A stretch of DNA of 64,000 bases from Ipomoea triloba (GCF_003576645.1 NC_044918.1:18739470-18803469), one strand, 5' to 3'; shown: positions 46,755 through 58,688, counted from the first letter of the stretch. A program made the numbers and translations. Notes: a model not told the origin generated them from the letters alone.

Positions 46755-46871
46755 ATTGCCTCTGAGGCTCTAACCCACTCCCATCATCCATGTGGGAGTG
46801 TAAATCGGGACACCGTGTACTACTAAACCACAAGGTCTTTGGCTATTATTATTATTATTATTATTATTATA
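46755..46871 (+). mobile_element. SINE 3' body with (ATT)n tail
   Basis: The block AAATCGGGACACCG...AAGGTCTTTGGC ends in (ATT)n. A second copy of the same block is at 53298-53345. Recurrence plus a simple tail suggests a SINE family; the head is not clear. Confidence 0.45.
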
Positions 46872-46877
46872 TGGAAT

Positions 46878-47725
46878 CAGGCCCGGTCCTGAGCACGGGC
46901 GGGATGGGCGACCGCCCATGGCCCATGATAGAAGCGGCCCATCCATATATATGTATATGTATACATATATCTATTATAGGGTTATAATTAGTGTTATAAT
47001 TATATTAGAAAATAAAAAATTAGTGTTATATATATATCTGTAATTTTAGAATATATATATGTATATATATACATATATATATATATAATTTTTGAATTAT
47101 AATTACCCTGAGTTACTGAGTTCTGTCTAATCCATTATATTTATAGGGATAGAAAGTGAAAGAAGAAATGAACAAAAAGTGGTAGTTGTGGAGTTGTTTG
47201 TGTTACTGATACAACTGAAGACTGATGAGAACTTTTTAAAAATATTCAGGTGCTTTTGTTCTTTTCTTATATACTGCTTTTAAAATTATTTTATATAAAG
47301 TTACCTAAAAAGTATTTATGTGATGGTGAAAAAAATAAAAATAAAAACAAGTAAAGTAGCTAATAGAATCACAAAGAGGAGCTATAAATAAATTTTTCAA
47401 AAAATCAGAATCATTTAATGAAAATTTGAAACAATCTAAAGAAAATTTAAATTACTAATGCCATGTTAATGACGATTTTGTGTATTGAGAAGGATATGCT
47501 AGAAAACATTAATCTTAATGCAATTGTTGATGATTTCTCATAGCACGTAGCATTTTTTTGTCATGATTACTTTTGTATTTAAAAAATGTTGAAAATTTTC
47601 TAATAGTATATCATGTTATTTGATATTATTATTTTTTAGTATTATTACATTTAAATTTTAGTTTTTCATATAAGGGTCTTTTTTTTAATTTCGTCCAGGA
47701 CCTCTACAATGTTTGGACCGACCTG
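46878..47725 (+). mobile_element. Deletion derivative of a hAT element
   Basis: It begins CAGGCCCGGTCC (46878) and ends GGACCGACCTG (47725), imperfect inverted termini. Flanks carry an 8-bp direct repeat with one change: TATGGAAT (46870-46877) and TATGGAGT (47726-47733). The 8-bp duplication and CAGG termini are typical of hAT. Near 47490-47540 a fragment equivalent to the C-terminal end of TTF-type hAT transposases remains (IEKDMLENINLNAIVDDFS). The rest of the transposase is gone. Confidence 0.8.
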
Positions 47726-47733
47726 TATGGAGT

Positions 47734-49085
47734 AGTGTGGGGTTAAACCAATCAATAAGGAGGAAGAGAAATAATTCTCTGTGTCAGCGGTCTGCCTTCG
47801 TTGATTACTCCTTTAGTCTTTTTGAGGCGATTTAATTTTAGTCAAGTCATTTTATATATGATTTTGTAGATTGTTCTAGGTTTGTTGAATTTCAACATTA
47901 TATAGCAGAGTTTTTTGGCAGGTTTGAAGAGACATTAAATTATACTAAGAGCATGACCATCAGTAAATCATATGGAGTTTTTGTCAGTAAACATAATGTA
48001 AATGTTAGACCAACGTTAAAACACATTAGTCAATTCACTATATATGCTTACAGTGTGCCCCAATCAGATGAATGAATACCCTGAAATGATCATATGGAAT
48101 CAAACTATTCAGTGTTGTTTCTCTTGTTACATCCCCCTCCTCTACTCGAAATCACTGAGATAATGCACTCGAAATCACTCTCATCCAATTATGAATAAAC
48201 TATATTAAGCGTGCTTGACTTACAGATAGGTGACCTACCGAGAAGTAAGCATAATTGTAACATATCATGTCATGATTGACTACTTCAAATTGTTTTACAT
48301 TTACCTCATACTCTTTCACATTGCAACATCTATATACAACAACTAAAAGGTCATCAATAAATATTACAATTAGTCTCTAGACTACATCATCATGCATGCT
48401 TCTACTCTTATTTGTATAAATATACTTTGTTTTCTAAATGGAACTATACTATCACTTTCGGACTCATAGGTATGAGGTCAATCTCAATTACGATCGTTGA
48501 GTATTAATTTTATCAACTGAAGTGCATCTGCATGACTTTTAAATTTATATCAATATATTGGTTCTTTTGGCCAAATCAATGTACAAAACTCACTAGAAGA
48601 TATGATACGTGTGACACATATTATATTTTCAAGATCAATATAATATTGTCGGTCCAACCGTCTCCTTCTTAAAGTTTAAAAAATGCATAAATAAATAAAA
48701 CCCATAACCCTTTGTTAACGAGTTCCCAAAATCCTATTTCCAATTCCTCAAAGAAATGCCCTCAATTCGAAGCAAGGGCTAGCTAGGTTGCCAAGCCAAT
48801 ATTTCACTTATAAATACATGTTCCACATGTGTGATATCTTCCAATGAGTTTTACATGATGATGCCTAATGGGCCAAAATTGATATTCTAAAAAAAAAATC
48901 TAAAATCATGCATTTCAATTAACAAAATTAATAGTCAAGGATGATTTATCTTGTCACCTAAAAAAAATTATTAGTCATGAACCACAATTTAGACAATTTA
49001 GAGTGGCCTCAAACAAATACTCTAATAGAACCATAAGTGATAATAATTAAATTCTTTCTAAATATTAACAAACAAAATTGAATTA
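47734..49085. other. Gene-free DNA
   Basis: AT-rich DNA in which I recognise no gene or repeat ends. Confidence 0.45.
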
Positions 49086-49571
49086 GGGTGTGTTTGGTTC
49101 GCACATGGGAATTGAAATCGAAATGAGAATCAAATACTTTTTTTTTGAAAAGGAGAATCAAATACTTAGTAATGGTAATAAGTTTTGGTGAAAGTGTGTT
49201 GTTTGTTTGATAATAGGGTGGAATTTGAATGATTACCAATATTGATGTTTGGTTATGTATAACCCTATAATGGAAATAAAAGTTTTAAAAAAATCAAGAC
49301 AATTGATCCTAATATAATGGCATCCAAAGCACCAATATAAACAAAAAAATTAAAACAAAAATCTAAAAGCACTCATCCAAACTTAAAAATATATTACCAA
49401 TTACCAATAAGATGGAATGATACCCGTTTTCAATTAGGGAATGTAATTTGTAATTGAATGTGTAATCAAATCTCATAGTTGTGTTTTAAAAAGTTGTCAA
49501 CCAAACACTAACTATGATTTTAAATTTTGATTCTCATTCCTGGTGTGTAAACCCATAAACCAAACACACCC
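49086..49571. mobile_element. MITE with GGGTGTGTTTGG termini
   Basis: GGGTGTGTTTGGTT at 49086 is mirrored by AACCAAACACACCC ending 49571. TTGATTCTCATT and its complement continue the pairing. Flanks are TTA and TCA, a possible decayed 3-bp TWA target duplication as in PIF/Harbinger MITEs. Confidence 0.6.
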
Positions 49572-49574
49572 TCA

Positions 49575-51420
49575 AATTTCAAGAAATGTGTTAGCATACA
49601 TACAAGGAGGCATCTATACTTACCACATAGAAGAGTTTTAACTTTTAATATAAATACATATGGAGTAATCCTGACATCATGTGATTGAAACCAATATATA
49701 TGTCATTGGTTGGTTTAATACAAAATTTACAGCAACACTATGAGACAATGCAATTTAGGGGCTCCAACCAAGATTAGGGTCAGTATTCAGTCAATTAAAT
49801 CAACTTAATTAACTGATAATTAGTAATCAAACCAGTTGAAATTTGACTTTCAATTGGTTATTGGTTATAAGATAATGATTGATTATATACTACAAGTGGT
49901 CTGGAGCAGTTAAAGAGTTCCAAAAATGACAGTTTTTTTTGTTTGTTTTATATATTTGATTGATTTTTAAGTAAAGTGGCCAAATACCCACCCCTACTCA
50001 AAATCAGTTAGTACACCCTCTCCCCACGGCAGAGTTGTTAAGACTGAAGAGTCATGACAGAAAAGGGATTGGAAAGCAATGCAATTTTGAGCACTAAAAA
50101 AACAGTTTGGATATCATTTAGGGTAACAATATAAGATGATCATAATACCAAAGTACCAATACAAACAAGTAGTTAGCTATCAAAAACTAAAGAAAGTGAC
50201 TTTCTTTAGAGGGGAAAAAACCTTGTGCTAACCGCTAACGCAAAGCAATCAAAGTTCAGCATCAGGTGGCTAAGGAATTGTTGGGCAGAGACAGAAGGGC
50301 CAAGTCCATATATATATATATAAATTGTGTCTTCGCTATGAGCTATAGCTTTTAGCGTAATGGTAACTGGTAAACGCTTAATCCTAACAACTTCTAACCT
50401 CATCATATTACATCACATACTCACCATTACAATGCCAAGTTTCATAAGATGTAAGAAATAGTGACTCTGGACCTTGCAGAAAAGTAAGCCATTCTTGCAT
50501 TCAACTCGGACCAATGTCTCAAGTCTCACGTCTCAAAAGACTATTCTGCAGAGTTTCAAATAAAGGGTCCCGAACAAGTACAATACAGATCGACAATCCT
50601 CCTTTGATACACAACTTTAACGAAGAAACAGAAATCATCCTAACCAAATGCAAGCAACCACGACAGAACTTGTTACCTGGGGCTACTAGTAAAGATCACA
50701 TCAAACCTCATGTTCAAATAACACTAATCAAATTTACAAGATTTATCCACGGTTCCATATATAATAGTAGATCATACTAATGCATTTTAGTAGATATACA
50801 AGAGACAGAAAAAACTTGTTGGAAAACAGTTTTAGCACTTTGGGGAGAACTAATGGGGCATTTGGTAGACTGGAATTGGAATTCCATTCCTACATAATTC
50901 CTAAACATACAAAATTCCTACATTTGGTAGGAAGGAATTAGATGTCCATGGAATTTCAATTCCTTCATTCCATGGAATTACAAATCCCAACCCTCCCCAT
51001 GGGATTTTTAATTCCATGAATTGTATGAGAAAAGGCCGGAGTGATTGGACAAAAACACCCTTCCCTTTCTAAATTGGAGTGATTGGACCAAGGACACTTT
51101 TGTGAGTTTTGTCCTTACACTACTTATTCTCTTTCTGGAAGCTACAATTCTTTTCCCCCTAATTCCCTCCTTGCTACTAGACGCCCCGCAATAGAGTTAT
51201 CTAGCAGTTCCATATGATAATATCCATAGATCATGCCAAATATATGACCATTCAGTAATAGTAACAATATGCATCAAATTATCAAGCTTGAACAGCTGGA
51301 ACCAGAGATTGCCTCAAACCAACAATATAACAATACAGAAATGAAAGGAAACTAACAACACAAAAGAAAAACGTTTTAATGATATAAGAGCTCCAATAAT
51401 AAATACTCTGTATTATATGA
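49575..51420. other. Gene-free DNA between the MITE and the transporter gene
   Basis: No gene is seen. The segment 50850-51030 is dense in GGAATT/AATTCC words in both orientations and is probably another small MITE whose ends were not resolved. The last few hundred bases before 51674 probably include the 3' UTR of the transporter. Confidence 0.45.
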
Positions 51421-51673
51421 TAACAAAGATGGCGAGCCTCAAGTCTTGCTCAACGCACACATACATGATGTGGCAATATGAGCAACGAATAAGTCAGATC
51501 CCTGGTATAGCATGAGCTGAGAATGACTATAACCAACATAACACGAAATAGATAACAAAGAACACGACAAAAAGATTATAGAATCCAATATCTAATAAAG
51601 CCTAAAGTCTTTAACCAACAAATAACCATATCCCATCATATCATTCTCCCATCATATTTCTATGGATAAAGTT

Positions 51674-52720
51674 TCAGCCTTGAGATTCATTCTTCCTAAC
51701 ACTCTCCGCTTCCCTCGCCTCCAACAATCGGCCAGACTCCTCGTCGGGCTGTGCAGCCTTCTTCTGAGCTTCCTTAGCCTTAAGGGCCTGCAACTTGGAG
51801 TGATTGTAGTATCCCACACCCAAGAAAGCCAGGCCATATCCAAACAAATTGATAGCAGTCACAGTATCCTTAATCACAGACCAGGAAAATGCAATCAACA
51901 ACCAATCCTTAACCACTCCAGCCACATTCATGGTCAAAGCCGAGGTCTTGCCCACGAGCAAGAAAACCGCGAGATTCAGGGCAAATGCACATAGAGAATT
52001 GGTGCCAAATATCAAATAATCGAAATGGAAACTGGAATTCTCTTTCAAAACCGGGAACTCAACGAAAATCCAGGGCACAGACAGGAAAACCAAGCAACAG
52101 GGAGCCACATAATAAAGAGAAGTAATGGGATTAAGCGTAATACCCTTAGAAGTGAGCAAAATCTGAATCATAACCAACCTGGTGGCTTCAAAGGCCACAG
52201 CTCCAAGCTGAAGAATCACCCCCCAGGAATCAAATTTCGCCTCCCCGTAAGCCGCAATAGCAACCCCGACAGAGATCGAGACCATATTAGCCATAGTATC
52301 CGACTTGAAATTCTCCTTCTTGAAAACAACCCCAATCGAGTAAACCGCAACGGGCATCAGGGCTTTCAGCATCTGAATGAACGAAACCGAGAGATAAATG
52401 TAAGCGGAATTTGAGAGCCAGAGCGAGAGGGAGTACAGGAGCCCGATTGGGACAACGGATTTGAGGTAAAGCTCCCACGACATCGAAACGGGCTCGACAA
52501 CCTTAAAAACCCGGACGAGGAGATAGGCCAAGGAAGAGCAGAAACCCATGTGAATCATGGTGAGGGAGATCGGGTAGGGCCAGTTGTAGAGCTTGCGGTC
52601 GAGGATGTACTTGTTGTAGACGATGACGGTGAAGGAGAGGAAGATCCAGACGGCGACATAGGAGTAGGATAACAAGATCTTCTTGAGAACACCCTCGCTC
52701 AAAGCCCCGCCTTTGCCCAT
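51674..52720 (-). CDS. Sugar-phosphate/nucleotide-sugar translocator family protein
   Basis: A single intronless frame of 348 aa from the ATG at 52720 ([14 protein letters not shown]). It belongs to the TPT/NST branch of the drug/metabolite transporter superfamily. It closely resembles the Arabidopsis At4g32390/At2g25520/At5g25400 group, which is intronless and about 350 aa. About ten membrane segments are visible, with the conserved [41 protein letters not shown] and [15 protein letters not shown] blocks. The C-terminus is a charged cytosolic tail rich in Glu/Lys ([11 protein letters not shown]). Members exchange phosphorylated sugars or nucleotide sugars at Golgi or other internal membranes; substrate and location here are not determinable from sequence. 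The frame is intact and the gene looks active. Confidence 0.92.
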   Translation of the reverse strand: MGKGGALSEGVLKKILLSYSYVAVWIFLSFTVIVYNKYILDRKLYNWPYPISLTMIHMGFCSSLAYLLVRVFKVVEPVSMSWELYLKSVVPIGLLYSLSLWLSNSAYIYLSVSFIQMLKALMPVAVYSIGVVFKKENFKSDTMANMVSISVGVAIAAYGEAKFDSWGVILQLGAVAFEATRLVMIQILLTSKGITLNPITSLYYVAPCCLVFLSVPWIFVEFPVLKENSSFHFDYLIFGTNSLCAFALNLAVFLLVGKTSALTMNVAGVVKDWLLIAFSWSVIKDTVTAINLFGYGLAFLGVGYYNHSKLQALKAKEAQKKAAQPDEESGRLLEAREAESVRKNESQG

Positions 52721-52856
52721 GGTGGAGTGTGAACTAGCAGATCAGAAAATGAAAACCCAGATCTTGGATCTCCTTGGCTCTGCAGCAGAAGCAATGTATA
52801 GAGAAGGGGAGAAGCGTTACAGTAATGGACTTGAGAGTTGAGAGTTGCGAGAGAAG

Positions 52857-52865
52857 GGATATATG
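52857..52865 (-). promoter_or_regulatory. Possible TATA box of the translocator gene
   Basis: CATATATCC on the minus strand lies about 140 bp upstream of the ATG, with a CTC-rich leader downstream. It is a weak match. Confidence 0.3.
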
Positions 52866-55404
52866 GGTCGTATGAAGTATTGTGTTGACTAGGTAAATAA
52901 ATTGTTGTTTAAAAAAAAAATGGTAAATAAATTGTCTATATAGCGTATTAGTTGGGTTAGAATCCAATTTGTCTTTCAACTTGTAGACTACTACCAACTA
53001 CCCAGTTTTTTTTTCTTCTTTTCTATTTCCTTGTGGGGAAGTTAGAAACTTATGGCGTATTTAATTGGATGGAAAATGTTTTTCAAAAAGAAAATACTTG
53101 GTAGATTCTCGTTTTATATTTTTAATTTTTACTTTATTTCACAAGTTCTCGACGTAGACACTTTTCTGATCTGTGGATTCACAGGATGAAAATAACTCGT
53201 CCTTGTTTGTCATATCAGGGAGAATTTTGAGAATATGTATACTATAACTCTTTTTAAAAAGTCTTTTTTTTTTTAAATCAAACTCTGTTATAATTTAGTA
53301 AATCGGGACACCGGGTGCCACCAGACCATAAGGTCTTTGGCTTATTTCGTATTATTTAGTTCCATAGAATTTAAATTTCATTCCTCCTCAAATATTTTTC
53401 ACAAACCAAAATCTTAATTTCCTTTGTTTGTTTTATGGAATTCATTTCCAAAGGAATTACAATTCCTCACATTTGATGAAAATGTTTTCTTTGTTAAATA
53501 TAGGTATTTTATTTTTCATGTAAAAACTTTTGCTCTCTTGATAGGACAATATTGTCCTCATAAAATTTTCATAATTGACATGTTATTATTATTTTATTGA
53601 GGTATATTAGCCTTTTAAACATTATTCTTTACAATTCCAAGCATAACCAATTAATAATATAATCAATATGTCCAGTAATTTATTTTCATCAAATCAAACA
53701 ATAGTATTGATCTTCAAGATCATTTATTTACAATGAAATTTCGATTTCATTCTTCTTCAAATATTTTCCACGAATCAAATAGGTCGTTAGAGTACACAGA
53801 AAAATCTTGTTTTTATTTATTTTAGCATTGTTTGTTTAAATTTTTATTATTTTAATTTTCATACTATAAATGATTAGAAAAATCAAGTACAAAAGTTGCA
53901 AATTTTAGAGCAATTATTAACTCCTTTGATATGATTGTGGTATCTTACTAAACTTGATGCCATATTCCCATATCATTTTTAAATAGTTTAATGATTTGTC
54001 TAAGAAAATAAATAAATATCAAGAGAAAGAGAAAGGCATGTGTGCCCAACTGCCCAAGATCATGTGATCAATTTGCATTAGTTTTTTTTTTTTTTTTTTT
54101 TTTTTGTCACTATGGTGCATACTCATGTGAAATAGCGGCCATAAATCATGTAAAAGAAATAAACTATATTAGGAAGGTTCCGTGTGACGGTCTCGACCAA
54201 GAAAGTGATCACAAAACTTGAACTCGTAACATTTAAATACGAGAATTATGCATCATCCACTTAAGCACCCTTTTTAAGCAATGACACTAATTTTTTTTTA
54301 CATTATATTAAGATGTAAGCTAAGGTTTGACCTACAGTATCTTATTAAAAAAAAATCAATTTTATCAATAAAAAAAAAATCAAGAATACAAATTCAGAAA
54401 CTAACAATATAAGTCGAATTATAGCATCAAGGACATTTTGTTGTGGGACAATATTGATAAAGTGCATTCACCAAAAGAACTTAGGGCCCAATCACAATTT
54501 TTATCAATAATGGCAAGGTTCAAAGTTTGCCAGTACATAATTTAATTTCCATAATAATCGAGTACATAATTTGTTTACATTATAGTTATTAGTTATTAAA
54601 TATAAAAGTACCACAATAGTTAATGTATCAAAATGAAATGTAGTTAGGGAAAAAAAAAATCTTTTATGTACACTTAAGATCCGTTTAGAAACACCAAATT
54701 AAAAATGTTTTCTGCAACTATTTTTCAGAAAAGTATTCAATTTTTGAAAATAATTTTTTTTTCTAGTGTTCCGCTAAAATCCATAAAATAGTATTTTATT
54801 GTTTGGCTAGAAGTCATAATGTTTTTTTCTGTTTGATTCATTTTTTAAAACATTAAAAAAAATTATTACAAAGTTATTTCTTATAAAATATTATTTATTT
54901 TAATAACGATAATAATTATTATTTATATTAAAATAATATACTAAATCAAAATTAATAATAAGTATACATGTTAATAATAATTACAATAATAATAAGTAAA
55001 TAGGTCGTTTTAACTTCTTATTCATTATAATAAAAATAAATACATAAATTGATAAATATATAATTTCGAACTGAACAAACAAAATTGAAATAATTTTTTT
55101 TAGATGTGGATATGGTCAAGCTTAGACTTTTATTGTTTGGATTGGCTCAATCAAGTCTGACGCATATTTAATAAGACATTGATAAATATAATAACTCTGA
55201 ACAAGAAATTGGTCAATATTTTTATTATTTGGTATGACCTACTCCAATCCATATTGTAACCATCTATTAATAAATGTAATAAGTCTAAACTAAGGAAATT
55301 AAAGAATATTTTTTAAAAAAATAAAAATAAAAAATCTATTGGTTATGGAGCGAGTAGCAACATGCTAAGAATTTTTTTTATTTTTTATTTTTGGAGACCC
55401 ATAG
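52866..55404. other. Gene-free DNA
   Basis: No gene is seen. It contains the second copy of the SINE 3' block (53298-53345) and a SINE-like pair of boxes at 54215-54274. Confidence 0.45.
54170..54290 (-). mobile_element. SINE-like element
   Basis: On the minus strand GGGTGCTTAAGTGGATGATG (about 54250-54271) resembles box A and GTTACGAGTTCAAGTTTTG (about 54213-54231) resembles box B, spaced like a tRNA-derived promoter. Confidence 0.45.
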
Positions 55405-55414
55405 TTTAACTAGA

Positions 55415-55934
55415 GAGTTAATTCCAGCAATGGTTCTCCGACTATGTTGATTTTCTAAAATTAGCCCCCGACTTTTAACTTGGACAATTTGAGTCCCTTG
55501 ACTTTCAAATTCTTTCCAATGTTGGTCCTTTAGTCAAATTTTGGTTAAGTTGAAGTCAAATAAAGGGGTAAAATTGTCCGTTCACCTATATAGTGTATTA
55601 TTACTCGTATTTCTCCTGTCTTATACGCTATATATATAAACATAATCTCAGTCGAAGTCTCTTCGACTGAGATTAATGGCTTCGATTGAGACTTCGACTG
55701 AGATTATATTCATATATACAGCGTATAGGACAGAAGAAATACGAGTAATAATACACTAAACATGTTAAAGGACAATTTTACCCCTTCATTTGACCTCAAC
55801 TTAACCAAAATTTGACGAAAGGACCAACATTGGAAAAAATTTGAAAGTCAATGTACCTAAATTGTCCAAATAAAAACTCGGGGGCTAATTTTGAAAAATC
55901 AATATAGTCAGAGGACCATTGCTGGAATTAACCC
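55415..55934. mobile_element. MULE-type foldback MITE (520 bp)
   Basis: It begins GAGTTAATTCCAGCAATGG (55415), and the reverse complement of its end (55934) reads GGGTTAATTCCAGCAATGG. Flanks carry the perfect 10-bp direct repeat TTTAACTAGA (55405-55414 and 55935-55944). The arms pair almost throughout. The centre has a perfect 13-bp stem, ATCTCAGTCGAAG/CTTCGACTGAGAT, with a 3-base loop. It is non-coding. Confidence 0.88.
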
Positions 55935-56201
55935 TTTAACTAGACATTCCCAATTCAATTCAAATAGTAATCATACAAATGGCGGGTCAACCCATCCATT
56001 TGCCACCAGCTAGAGGAGAAAAGGAATTGAGCTTGAGATAGTAATTCATAAAATGTATGTCGAGTAAAAATCTTAAAAGATATTTTCCATTAAAATGTAT
56101 TATTTTTCTTTGACCATAATGAATATTTTTCATATCCCAAATTTTGTAATTTTTATATATAATATTATATTATTTATTTGTATTAAAACATATACTACAC
56201 A

Positions 56202-56203
<2 letters not shown>

Positions 56204-56248
<45 letters not shown>
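56204..56248. repeat. (TA)n microsatellite
   Basis: 45 bases of TA dinucleotide, bordering the element that follows. Confidence 0.95.
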
Positions 56249-56253
<5 letters not shown>

Positions 56254-57195
56254 ATTAATCAAATGCGGCTGTGTTGTTAGGTGCGGTCGTGTGGCCAAGC
56301 GTGCGCCATTCGATTGTGCTGATCCGACGGTGGTTGTGATATATTAGGATTTAGGAAGTTTAATTCGCGTAACTTAAGTGGGTGCTTTATGGTAATTGTA
56401 AGTGGGGAAAGTAATGTTAGGATACAAAATGCACCAACAAACGTATTATTAAAACACACCATTCTACGGTATAAAATGCACCACTGAACAAATTAAAACA
56501 CACCATTCCCCACCATACCGAAATACACCACTCAATTCAAATACACCAACAAAATTAAAACACACCATTATACATTATAAAATACACCAATTCTCATATT
56601 AAAACACACCACTTAACCACCACACACGAAATGCAAATACTCGTAAAATTCACCACCATATGTATTAAAACACACCATTTTACGTTATAAAATGCACTAC
56701 TGAACAAATTAAAACACACAATTCCCCACCATACCGAAATACACCACTCAATTCAAATGCACCAACAAAATTAAAACACACCATTATACGTTATAAAATG
56801 CACCAGTTCTCAAATTAAAACACACCACTTAACCACCACACACCAAATACACAAACTATTGTGAATTATACCAATATTATCTCAAATATGAACCAGATTA
56901 ATACTGATAATGCATAGACTATTGCGAATTACTCCATTCTCGTTCCTCTGTTGAAGTGTCTTGCTTGGAAAGCTTCGCGGTTAATAGAGCGCCTTGGAAT
57001 CGTGAACGAGCATGTCGTGGTGAGTTGAGTGGGGTCTTGAATCATAGTAAACTAACAAGTATACCCCTCCTTCGCGTTAATAATGTTCAGCGCTCTTTTT
57101 TGTTTTGGATCAACCTGATGCGTTGGATTAAATAATTTAATGGTGTAGAACAGACCACATGACCGCACACAAGACCAAGGCCGCACCCGGATGCC
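56249..57195. repeat. Repeat element between microsatellites, with 'AAAACACACCA' arrays
   Basis: It starts near TGCGGCTGTG and GTGCGGTCGTGTGG and ends near GACCGCACAC and GGCCGCACCC, an imperfect inverted repeat. (TA)n lies to the left and (CT)n(TA)n to the right. Inside, a block of about 215 bp rich in TTAAAACACACCATT and ATAAAATGCACCA occurs twice (about 56448 and 56664). It resembles the element at 5468-5818 in layout. No coding region is seen. Confidence 0.55.
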
Positions 57196-57196
57196 T

Positions 57197-57197
57197 C

Positions 57198-57285
<88 letters not shown>
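57197..57285. repeat. (CT)n(TA)n microsatellite
   Basis: CT repeats to about 57240, then TA repeats to 57285. The pararetroviral sequence begins right after. Confidence 0.95.
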
Positions 57286-57288
<3 letters not shown>

Positions 57289-57359
57289 AGGGGGGGTGCT
57301 CCCGCAGGAGTGAAGTATGCCTTTAGTAAAGGGTTTGTAAAGAGTATAAAGAGAAAATT

Positions 57360-57872
57360 TTAGTCTGTCTCTGGTCCACTGGAATAATTCCAGTTTCTTC
57401 TATCCCAATCATCAGTTTCATGATGATTATTATAAGTGGGAAAGTTGAATATTTGGAGTTTATTACCAAGATGGTAAGTGGCGTTTACCTCAAAAGGTCT
57501 AAGGAAACCTCTGAAGTCGGATATGTGATTTGAAGTAATTACAAAGTGAGATAACTCTTTGAGTTTAAGTTCTAGTTCGTGTTTTTCAAAAAGTTGACCA
57601 GTAGATTCTGTAATTGAATCTAAACATAAAGTTTCTTGAAAAGTTTGAAATTCTAACTTTGAAAGTATAGTATTTGAGATTTCTGTAGGGAAAGTTTTGT
57701 CTAATCCTTGTTTGATTAAGTTATGATTTGGTATAGTGATGTTGTAGTCAAAGTATGTTTCTGAATTCAGGTCTTGGTAAAAAGTATGAATTTCATCAGT
57801 TTCCTGATGTATCTTCTCAGTTAAAAAGTTTTTAGTACTTCCAAAGTATTGTTGAATAAGTTTTTTATCCAT
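57360..57872 (-). CDS. Unidentified 170-aa pararetroviral ORF
   Basis: A complete frame from ATG (57872) to TAA, the first one after the intergenic region. It is acidic, mostly helical in character, with no cysteine cluster and no membrane segment. I do not recognise a domain. By position it could be the equivalent of a small leader-proximal ORF, or the start of a movement or aphid-transmission-type gene, but there is no motif to choose. The virus-like DNA ends about 75 bp beyond its stop, at the TA microsatellite. Confidence 0.6.
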   Translation of the reverse strand: MDKKLIQQYFGSTKNFLTEKIHQETDEIHTFYQDLNSETYFDYNITIPNHNLIKQGLDKTFPTEISNTILSKLEFQTFQETLCLDSITESTGQLFEKHELELKLKELSHFVITSNHISDFRGFLRPFEVNATYHLGNKLQIFNFPTYNNHHETDDWDRRNWNYSSGPETD

Positions 57873-58688
57873 GATGATAAATAAGTTTTTTAAGAAGTTT
57901 AAGTTTTATAAAAACCTTCTGGTTTGAAGATTCTTCTTCTCTCTTGCATCACAGGTTGCTGTACTAAGAGTTTTATTACTTATCTAGATCTTTTTAGTTT
58001 ATGTTTGTTCTTACTCTTATTGCTTTATTATCAGATTTGTTCTTTTTATTTTCACCTTATCACCCCTAACCTACTAACCAAAGGATCCCATGACCCTCCG
58101 TCTACAACCTTAACAACATCTAAGTATTCAGACTCAGGTTTCTCTTTTCCCCACCTGGGTACTTTCTCTACCTGACATCCAAACTTAGACTACACAGGTT
58201 GCTTCGGCTCAAACAGGACTTACGTCTTTTAAATATGAACAATAAGAACAATAAAGCATAATAATAAGAACAAACACAAAGTAAAGAGATCTGGTTTAAG
58301 TAATATTACCTCTTAGTAGCAATCTGTTTTGCAGAGAAAAGAAGAAAGTTTTTAGAAGTGAAGTGTTTTTTGGAAAGGGTTTTTCATTGAAAATTCTCTG
58401 GTATATTGCTTGTGTGTTTTTTTACAAATATACAAACTTCTCCTTATATAGAAGGGAGAAGAAGAACCTAGAACTACCTTTACATCTGTCTACTACTATT
58501 TACATTATTGACATACCGAAGATAAGATGTAATCTTATCTCATATCTTCGGTTGAAGTAACATAAAGATAAGGAATCTTATCTCCTTACCCCATAGTCAA
58601 AACGTGTACAGCAAAAGTAGTACAGTTAAAGAGAAGTTGAAAGGGACAGGCCCCCTTATCTTGGCCAAAGTAAAGTAGTGCTGTCTTC
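57873..58688 (-). promoter_or_regulatory. Pararetroviral intergenic region (promoter and leader)
   Basis: This non-coding region lies between the viroplasmin stop and the next ORF. On the minus strand a TATA box with the sequence TATATAAGG lies at 58442-58450, close in wording to caulimovirus promoters. Upstream (58515-58590) are several GATAAG words in both orientations. A candidate AATAAA is the complement of 58024-58029, about 420 bases downstream of the TATA box. I found no clear tRNA-Met primer-binding site. Confidence 0.6.
58442..58450 (-). promoter_or_regulatory. TATA box of the pararetroviral transcript
   Basis: TATATAAGG on the minus strand, followed by AGAAG, the arrangement known from 35S-type promoters. 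Confidence 0.6.

Noticed and set aside
52025..52414. Plus-strand 129-aa frame
   Set aside because: It is antisense to the translocator gene and has no recognisable features.
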